From Chrysomallon squamiferum (Eukaryota; Mollusca; Gastropoda; Neomphalida; Peltospiridae): DNA of 25,000 nt. The notes below the pieces were generated by a model, which ran no database searches, was not told the DNA's origin, and saw nothing but the letters and a program-made list of their open reading frames with translations. The stretch covers positions 47,604,602 through 47,629,601 of the forward strand of contig CM022665.1 in NCBI GenBank assembly GCA_012295275.1, in the 5' to 3' direction. The position numbers and the translations under genes were made by a program. Shown piece by piece: positions 18,936 through 25,000 of this stretch (positions are counted from its first letter, which is position 1; every line of letters starts with the position of its first letter).

Positions 18936-19016
18936 TAAAATAATAATAATAAGAAGAAGAAGAAGAAGAAGAAGAAGAAAAAGAAGAAGAAGAAAAAGAA
19001 TGATAATGTTAATAGC

Positions 19017-19075
<59 letters not shown>

Positions 19076-19076
19076 A
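18936..19076. repeat. (AAT)n-(AAG)n-(AAT)n compound microsatellite
   Basis: AAT, then about fifteen AAG units with two AAAAAG interruptions, then about twenty AAT units from 19016. Confidence 0.95.
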
Positions 19077-19570
19077 AATATTTTAAAAATCAAATACAAT
19101 CAAATAAGTGAAAAAATCTGTTTGATCCCAATACATAACAACACTAAACCATGCATCTATTTGTTCTAGTTGGGAGCAGTTTGTTCAGTAGCCTAGTTCC
19201 AGTTCCAACCCATTCCAAAACAACTGGATTATCAAAACACCATGTTTTAAGTGTTTTCCACTCTTTGGGAAGGTGCACTGAGCAGATATCTTCCTGCTAA
19301 CTTGTGAGAATAGCCCAGTGAGTGATTGCAGAATGTTTTATTTATTGCATCTTTGCTGCATGTGAAATTTTAATACATAAAAATGTTTTAGGCAATATTA
19401 GCAAAGATTCAATTTTGTTATTTTGTTATTTATGGCAGTTTTTCATGTAGAATAAGATATAAATATCAGTTATGTGCTGGCTTAATTAAAATTTTTCTTT
19501 ATGTTATGTTATAAATGTATAATAGTTAAAAACAAAAAAAGAAAACAAGTTATTACAATTATTGTTATAA
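19077..19570. other. Unique DNA with a more GC-rich part at 19140-19330
   Basis: The 19140-19330 part includes TTCCAGTTCCAACCCATTCC and TTGGGAAGGTGCACTGAGC and stands out from the AT-rich background. No frame stays open for more than a few dozen codons, so a conserved non-coding element, repeat fragment or untranslated sequence is more likely than an exon. Confidence 0.4.
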
Positions 19571-19571
19571 T

Positions 19572-19613
19572 TTTATTATTATTATTATTATTATTATTGT
19601 TGTTGTTGTTGTT
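19572..19613. repeat. (TTA)n(TTG)n tract
   Basis: About nine TTA followed by five TTG trinucleotides. Confidence 0.92.
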
Positions 19614-19857
19614 CATGTTTTTATATATTTAATGGAGGATGAGTTTTTGTTGTTTTTCTCTTTCACATGAAAATACTGTTGTAAGCTTAAAAATGTTTAA
19701 GAAAAATGCTTTCAAAGTGTTGATTACAAGGAAACATAAATCACAAACAAACACTTTACAACGACACTGAAAAGGATGAACTAAAATAAAACATCTTTGT
19801 GAAAAAATTTTAAAAATTTAAAAATTTAAAAATAAAAGACTGTAAGAGGCTGTAATC

Positions 19858-20180
19858 TTAAAGATTTTTTTGTCAATAACTGAAACTACCACCACAAACC
19901 TAAACAGCAGGATCGTGACTTTTAAATTTTTCATTTTTATTTTTTTTTTAAAAAGACTTTGGCTGTCATCACAGAAAACATGAAAATATGTCTCAGTTCT
20001 GTTTTAAAGATAATAGACCATCAAAAGCTGCAGTGTTAAAGATTTTTTTGTTTAAAATCAATAACTGACTACCACAAACCTGAAAAGCAGTATCATGACT
20101 TTTTTGAAAAAAAAAAAATTATTATTATTTTCTTTTAAAGACTTTGGCTGTCATCACAGAAAACATGAAAATATGTCTCA
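19858..20180 (+). repeat. Diverged tandem duplication of about 140 bp with an identical 44-bp end
   Basis: TTAAAGATTTTTTTGT begins at 19858 and 20036. AATAACTGA, ACTACCAC, ACAAACCT and CAGNATC-TGACTTTT follow in order in both. The 44 bases at 19952-19995 and 20137-20180, including GACTTTGGCTGTCATCACAG, are identical, while the A/T tract before them differs in length. A 64-codon ATG frame at 20095-20289 covers the second copy and beyond, with no recognisable product. Confidence 0.9.
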
Positions 20181-20289
20181 CATGTGTATTAAAGGCAATC
20201 AATATATTAAAAAATCTATCTTCACAAGTCATCTATCTAACCTGATAAAGTACGATAAAACTTTGTTATCTGTTTTCATACAAGAATAA

Positions 20290-20585
20290 ACATAATGAGA
20301 TGCGATGTACATGTATTGCATGTTAATGTCATGGTCACCTTCCAAAACACGCTTGATGTGATTATTTTTTGTATGTACAGAGTATTCCAGTACAGTAACA
20401 TTAATATGAAAATGTATTTTGTAAAAAAACGTTCAGTTTAGAATACTTGTTTCAAACCACGTTAATAAAATTAAATGTATCTTGAAGATTATTTCTGTAT
20501 CTTACAAGACATCATTCCTACATCATAGATTTTTATTCTGACTCTGTTTTAAGCTAAAGTTTAAATTTTTTTCAATTAGGAGGAA
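20290..20585. other. Unique AT-rich DNA
   Basis: No repeat or coding signal. Confidence 0.6.
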
Positions 20586-20900
20586 ATGTTTGTTTTTTGG
20601 AAACAAACACATTATTATGTTGATAAAGTGTACATGAACACAGACAACACAGAAACAGCTACACAGTACACATATATACATGTACAAGACAATTCAGCAA
20701 CAGCTACACAAAACACACACACACATTACAGTATCAGTTACACACTACACACTACAGATACATGTGTACAAGTCAGAGATAAACAAATATCTGTCAGGAA
20801 TAATGCCTCACGGTCAGCAGTGGACAATGTCCATCAACAGCAGTGGACAATGTCCATCCCGATTCTACACCTTTTATTGATTCACCGAAACCGTGATTAA
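20586..20900 (+). other. 104-codon ATG frame over a CA-rich tract; doubtful coding
   Basis: This is the longest frame in the window that starts at ATG. Residues about 15-65 are Thr/Gln/His/Tyr-rich because the DNA is an imperfect CA tract (20630-20765), which contains few stop codons. Residues about 66-104 are less biased. AACAGCTACACA is duplicated near 20656 and 20699. No domain, signal peptide or membrane segment is apparent and no family is recognised. I treat it as a probable chance frame. Confidence 0.15.
20815..20858 (+). repeat. 21-bp direct repeat carrying a perfect 13-bp palindrome
   Basis: TGGACAATGTCCA (TGGACA, A, TGTCCA) lies at 20821-20833 and again at 20844-20856. The whole CAGCAGTGGACAATGTCC-plus-ATC block is repeated with 23-bp spacing. 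Confidence 0.93.
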
Positions 20901-21230
20901 AGAAAATCACATTACAGACAGAAGCAATAGCTCCTTCCATCTCGTTGTTCATTTGCTGGGTTTTCCAATTCACACCAACCTGTAGAATGTGCTCAGAATA
21001 TCAACAGATAACTTCCATCACCAGTCTTTGTTCAGACAAATGCCATTGTCTTTTTTCTTTTTATTTCTTTTTCACTTTAAGTAATACATACAAGTAGACA
21101 GTTCTTTACAAAAGTTGTGTAATGCTTTTCTGCACTCTGCCAAGAAATGTGGGAATTGTTGTTTTGAGTTTATTTATTTGTCACGTAAGTAATAATCACA
21201 ATGACACAAGAGTTATTTTCTTGACCTTTT
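20901..21230. other. Unique spacer
   Basis: Moderate composition at 20920-21040, then AT-rich. No frame or repeat of note. Confidence 0.55.
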
Positions 21231-21265
21231 GTGTGTTGTGTGTGTCTGTCTGTGTGTGTGTGTGT
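21231..21265. repeat. (TG)n tract with CTG interruptions
   Basis: Imperfect TG dinucleotides ending in a T-run. Confidence 0.85.
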
Positions 21266-21828
21266 TTTTTTGTTTTAAAACTTAATGAGTAAAATAAATT
21301 ATTTCTGCTATTGATTACAGTGTTGCATGTTGGATCAAAGGTCTAGTTTATCATGTCTAATTTTATTTTATTGAGATGCAAGAAAAAATATATTTTATGT
21401 TTTATTGAAAAGTGATGATAGAGATTAATTTTTTTTTTTTTTTTAAATTTAATTTAAATTTTTTTTTTTAATTTAATTAAATTTGTGGTGCATATTTTAA
21501 TGTCGGCAATATAAAAATGAAGAAACAAATTTAAATTTGTGTTTCTTTTTCTGCCAATACAACTTTTTATTTTATTTTTGGGGGTTTGTTTTTGTTTATA
21601 GTTTTGTTTATATATATATATTTATATTTATTATTATTATATTAAATACAAACCAACCAATGCAAAAACCAACCAATAAAAAAGAAAACACATAAAAACC
21701 AAAACAATCCAAAAAAAATCAATTACTTATATAGCTTTCCTTCTTTAATTTAAATATTTTATCAAAAGTTATAATGAAATTTCAAAAGCATCAACGAACA
21801 CATCATCAGATACTAATTAAAATGATGC
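21266..21828. other. AT-rich low-complexity DNA
   Basis: T-runs and AAATTT blocks at 21430-21485, TA dinucleotides near 21611, AACCAACCAA words near 21650-21676. No gene. Confidence 0.7.
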
Positions 21829-22014
21829 ATGATGAATGATCACAGGGTTGATGCAACTCGCTGGTCTGTTTTTTCAATTCCAACAAGTGCTCTAAAACTG
21901 TGTGTTGTGATCTATGAAAACATGTGTGATAACAATCTCATTACTGACAAGTGTGGAGGGACAGTAAAAAGTCTTGTAATTCATATCAGTTACAAACTGT
22001 CTGATACCCAGTAA
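21829..22014 (+). other. Best-composed short open frame; candidate exon of unknown function
   Basis: ATG at 21829 opens 61 codons ending in TAA at 22012-22014. Unlike most frames here it contains no homopolymer or microsatellite, its G+C is clearly above the neighbours, and residues are mixed (a CVVIYENMCDNN stretch, then DKCGGTVKSLVIHISYKL). Three cysteines fall within about 20 residues. A TACTAAT branch-point-like word (21811) and TCACAG (21839-21844) precede it, without a pyrimidine tract. AATAAA words occur from about 22389 on but are common in this DNA. It may be a terminal exon, a coding relic or chance. Confidence 0.25.
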
Positions 22015-22064
22015 CCTTTATCACAAAAACACTGTTAATCAGATATTCCCTCCTTAATCTACTT

Positions 22065-22350
22065 TTTCTATTATTATTGTTATTTTATTACTATTATTAT
22101 TACTATTATTTTTTTTTTTTTCTGTTATTATTACTTGTTTTTCTATTATTTTTGTTATTTTTATTACTTGTTTTTATTATTATTTTTGTTATTTTACTTG
22201 TTTTACTATTGTTATTACTGTTTTTATTATTATTATTATTTTATTATTGTTATTATTACTTATATTATTATTATTATAATAATTATTATTATTATTATTA
22301 TTATTATTATTGTTTTTGTTGTTATTATTATTATTATTGTTATTATCATT
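22065..22350. repeat. (TTA/TTT/TTG)n trinucleotide region
   Basis: TTATTATT-type repeats with many T-rich interruptions. The overlapping Tyr/Phe/Leu frames are repeat translations. Confidence 0.93.
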
Positions 22351-22788
22351 TCAAAAACATTTAAAAAAAAATAATAATAATAACAGTAAATAAATTTAAT
22401 AAAATAAATAAACAAATTTTGAAGTTATTTCAAAACACAACTCCATCTTTTAACTGCACTTTAATGGTTGCTGCTACATTAGGTAATTTCCATATTTCTG
22501 TTTGTACAGAAAATATACAAAACTTTTTTCTTTTTTTTTTTAATTTAAATTTTTTTTTTAATATAAAGCAAATAATGTATCAGTATCAAAATAACAAACT
22601 ATTATCTATACAATTATCTATCATCAATATTTACCTTTTGCACCTGTTTCCTTTAACGATGTGTTTATTGTAAAACAGGTAAAATGCTTTATCTTTCGTC
22701 TGTACTAGGTACAACGGAATCAATTCCACAACACATAATGTGTTCAAACACACAGTTATAAATTATAATAAACTTTTAACATTTCTTG
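22351..22788. other. AT-rich DNA
   Basis: AAT and AAAT words to 22410, T-run and AAATTT near 22530-22560, then unique sequence. No convincing gene. Confidence 0.6.
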
Positions 22789-23045
22789 ATGTAAACAAGA
22801 AAATATCGAAATGAGTGCTGTTTTTTTGATGTAAACAAGAAAATATCAAAATGACTGTTGTTATTTAACATAAACAAGAAAATATCAAAATTACTGTTGT
22901 TATTTAATATAAACAAGAAAATATCAAAATTACTGTTATTTGACATAAACAAGAAAATATCAAAATGACTGTTGTTATTTGACGTAAACAAGAAAATATC
23001 CAAATGACTTTTCTTTTTTTTACATAAACAAGAAAATATCAAAAC
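22789..23045 (+). repeat. Seven-copy 36-40-bp array, each copy with RTAAACAAG
   Basis: GTAAACAAG or ATAAACAAG begins at 22791, 22831, 22870, 22909, 22945, 22984 and 23024, with spacings of 40, 39, 39, 36, 39 and 40. AAAATATC follows in every copy. All seven fit the forkhead pattern RYAAAYA. On the minus strand four consecutive spacings are multiples of three, so a frame repeats a 12-13-residue unit with invariant DIFLF. Confidence 0.95.
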
Positions 23046-23052
23046 GTCTGTT

Positions 23053-23250
23053 GTGTTGTTGTTTTTTTGCTGTTACATGTCTCCAGGTCACTACAACCTC
23101 TTCGTTGCACTTGTTATTGTGTGGGTGCCTGTGTCCCCAGGGGTAATTTCCCGCCCAGCACCGCCAGAAGCTATGAAAATTATCCAGATAACTTGTTATA
23201 ATAATGCCAAGACCTCAAGCACGGCAATTTTTCAATCAAACATTATCTGA
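23053..23250 (+). other. GC-rich segment after a strong acceptor-like site; candidate exon or conserved element
   Basis: A pyrimidine-rich stretch (GTTGTTTTTTTGCTGTTACA) leads to TCTCCAG ending at 23086, a good 3' splice-site match. The following 180 bases are among the most GC-rich in the window (CCCAGGGG, CCCGCCCAGCACCGCC) and one frame stays open to a TGA near 23250. It encodes about 54 residues with a hydrophobic LFVALVIVWVPV stretch near the start, then a proline-rich part. CCAGGGGTAATT could be an internal donor near 23134-23140. No family is recognised. A 3'-untranslated or conserved non-coding role is equally possible. Confidence 0.3.
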
Positions 23251-23339
23251 GGCACATCTCCGAGGAACACACAAAGTTCAAGTCTGTATTAAACTCAGGA
23301 GACAGGAGAAGTCACAAATCAGTGGACTTTATTGAATGT

Positions 23340-23830
23340 TATCTTCTACAGACAGATGCCCACTGCTAGAAGTTAAAAAATTTGTGATTTTATTTTGTTA
23401 CGTAAGATTGCGATTAAACTAAAATAAGTTTGTAAGTTCGTGTACTGGAATTTTGTATCTTTATAAAGATAAGAACAAACAGCTGCCTATTTCTGAAAGT
23501 TAAATTTTTGAAGATCATTTGTTATATAAGGTTTCTATGAATCAGTAGTTTATGCAGTGAAATATTATTTCTTATAAAGATAAGAAAAGCAGCTGCCCAT
23601 GTCTGAAGTAAAATTTTGGAAGTTTATTTGTTATATAAGGTTACGAATAAACAGTTTCTATTAATTAGTAGGTTATTTAGTGGAATTTTATTTGTTATTC
23701 AAGATATGAAACTGAACAAATATCTTTTATAAATTGGTAGTTTATGCACACAAATTTTATTTTTTATATAAGGTATGGGGAACTAAAAAAAAACAGTTTT
23801 CTAAATTAGTAATTTATGTAACTGAACTTT
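23340..23830 (+). repeat. Degenerate tandem array, unit about 110-127 bp
   Basis: CAGATGCCCA, CAGCTGCCTA and CAGCTGCCCA occur at about 23353, 23480 and 23590. Each is followed by a TCTGAA-GTTAAA-like block, TTTGTTATATAAGGTT and AGTAGTTTATGCAGTGRAAT. A fourth, weaker copy runs from about 23700 to 23830. Confidence 0.75.
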
Positions 23831-24291
23831 TATTTCCTGCATATCAGTTGATAAAACAGTTTTTAAATTAAATTATAGCTTCAGTATAAAAAAAAAATTG
23901 TTTTTGGTGTTATTTTCGTTTTATGTTTCCAATAAAACATTTTAAATTAAATTAAAAAAAAAAACATATTGATTATTTTATAATATCATTTAGCACCATT
24001 TCACATCTTTAACAACAGCAAAGAATCAGTTCTGTGAACTGGGACCCACAAAACCATCACCTCCTCATAAGACAGTGATCAGAAATAAATAAAAATGCCC
24101 AGTGGTCAATAAAAGCACTGACCGACAGCCATCACAAGAAGCTTTCTAAAGTACTGAGCTGTTGTTTTCAGAAGAACAACATTTACGTTAAGGTACAAGC
24201 AGGTCCTGAAACTGGCTGATAATACCAGTCACTCTGTTGATACAACAAGACTCCTCCACTGCAGTTTTATTCAGTGGTTTGTTATTATTAA

Positions 24292-24293
<2 letters not shown>
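23831..24293. other. Unique DNA, AT-rich then more balanced
   Basis: The 24000-24290 part has moderate G+C and several AATAAA words (near 24086 and 24108) but no open frame of note. Untranslated sequence is possible but unproven. Confidence 0.5.

Positions 24294-24294
<1 letters not shown>

Positions 24295-24372
<78 letters not shown>
24295..24372. repeat. (CT)39 microsatellite
   Basis: A perfect run of 39 CT dinucleotides. Confidence 0.98.
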
Positions 24373-24376
<4 letters not shown>

Positions 24377-24500
24377 ATTATTTATTTATTTATTTATTTA
24401 CTTACTTATTTACTTTCACACTTATTATTATTATTATTAATATTAATATTATTAATAATATTATTATTATATATTATATATTATTATTTATTTATTCACT
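24373..24500. repeat. (TTA)n/(TTTA)n/(ATT)n low-complexity region
   Basis: TTATTA, TTTATTTACTTA and AATATTAATATT blocks, several forming AT-only inverted repeats (24438-24465). Confidence 0.9.
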
Positions 24501-24754
24501 TACTTCTACAATTTTCTAAAAAAACAAAAACACAAAGGTTTTTTAAAAAAAAGATAATAATAATTATAATTATTACTCTCACATTAACAATGAATTAGTT
24601 AAGAGAATAACTGAATAGCCAGTCTTCGTTCAGCTATAACATTTCACCCAGTGCTTTATTCAAGCAAACAAAGGCACTCGAAACACATCAAACAAAAGGC
24701 TATATCAACAACGCATTTCATTGACTATTCAGCGTGTGTGTATTCCTGTAATGA
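24501..24754. other. Unique spacer
   Basis: No repeat or ORF of note. Confidence 0.6.
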
Positions 24755-24949
24755 ATGCAGCTGTACAGGTTTTTAAGAATTATGTATGTGTATATATATA
24801 TATATATGATACAGAACTGCAAAGATAATGAATTTACACACAGGCATAACATTATTGATTCACTGCAGTCAGTCGGCATCCCTTTACAACACACACCAAT
24901 GAGATTAGTCGATAAGAAACTCCATTATCTACAAAGTATTAAACCATGA
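24755..24949 (+). other. 64-codon ATG frame with an internal (TA)n; unproven coding
   Basis: ATG at 24755. Residues about 10-18 come from a TA microsatellite (24791-24808). The last 40 residues are mixed (a NIIDSLQSVGIPLQ stretch, then LVDKKLHYLQSIKP) and the DNA there is less AT-biased. TGATACAG near 24808-24815 could be an acceptor after a weak tract. Not recognised. Confidence 0.2.
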
Positions 24950-25000
24950 ATTATAGGTAAATGATAGCTTTTATTGATTCATAGCTAAGGTGTCGTCATA

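Noticed and set aside
22077-22374. Tyr/Phe/Leu-rich frames
   Set aside because: Translations of an interrupted TTA tract.
1-25000. tRNA, rRNA, telomeric repeat or complete transposase
   Set aside because: No paired box A/box B, conserved rRNA blocks, TTAGGG-type arrays or recognisable transposase or reverse transcriptase motifs were seen on either strand by reading.

Overview
This window reads as non-coding DNA from an AT-rich eukaryotic genome, most likely an invertebrate animal. By eye about a quarter of the bases are G or C (not counted). Homopolymer runs reach 26-30 bases, there are long TTA/AAT, CATA, GA/CT, CA and AAAT microsatellites, and at least fourteen unrelated minisatellite or satellite arrays. 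No open frame exceeds 104 codons, and the longest ones are microsatellite translations. Bacterial or archaeal DNA is excluded by this and by the absence of any operon-like packing. A mollusc would fit the microsatellite style, but no gene confirms it, so the lineage stays open. I could not recognise any protein-coding gene, rRNA, tRNA or complete transposon.

Layout. 1-2720: a small CpG-bearing island (60-270), TTA tracts, a 49/35-bp minisatellite (862-1182), a 20-bp triplet of inverted CAGGT/ACCT sites (1409-1468), a CATA tract, and an AAT tract followed by a short open frame. 2721-6725: three large arrays back to back, with units of about 70 bp, about 150 bp and 46 bp; the last has 30 copies and a palindromic GATA core. 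6726-9060: mostly featureless AT-rich DNA. 9081-9800: a compound GA-tract/unique-unit array with dimer structure. 9869-11780: trinucleotide and homopolymer DNA. 11791-13907: a region bounded by two inverted copies of a hairpin plus purine-tract element. 14165-14890: a 50-57-bp array rich in TTATGTAA. 16209-17940: a small duplication, a possible tRNA-SINE scrap, and a 92-bp ABAB array invaded by a 35-copy TC tract. 18118-19613: simple repeats. 19858-20180: a diverged tandem duplication. 20586-23250: a CA-rich stretch with duplicated palindromes, two exon-like segments and a 7-copy array of forkhead-like motifs. 23340-25000: a diverged 110-127-bp array, a 39-copy CT tract and low-complexity DNA.

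A few segments are more GC-rich than their surroundings and carry splice-like signals (5200-5396, 13982-14060, 17980-18117, 21829-22014, 23053-23250, 24755-24949). They are listed as unproven exon or conserved non-coding candidates, not as genes. The window is best viewed as intergenic or large-intron DNA in which many different short sequences have been tandemly amplified. That amplification, and the regulatory-like motifs it multiplies, is what deserves a second look. No new enzymatic or defence system is visible.
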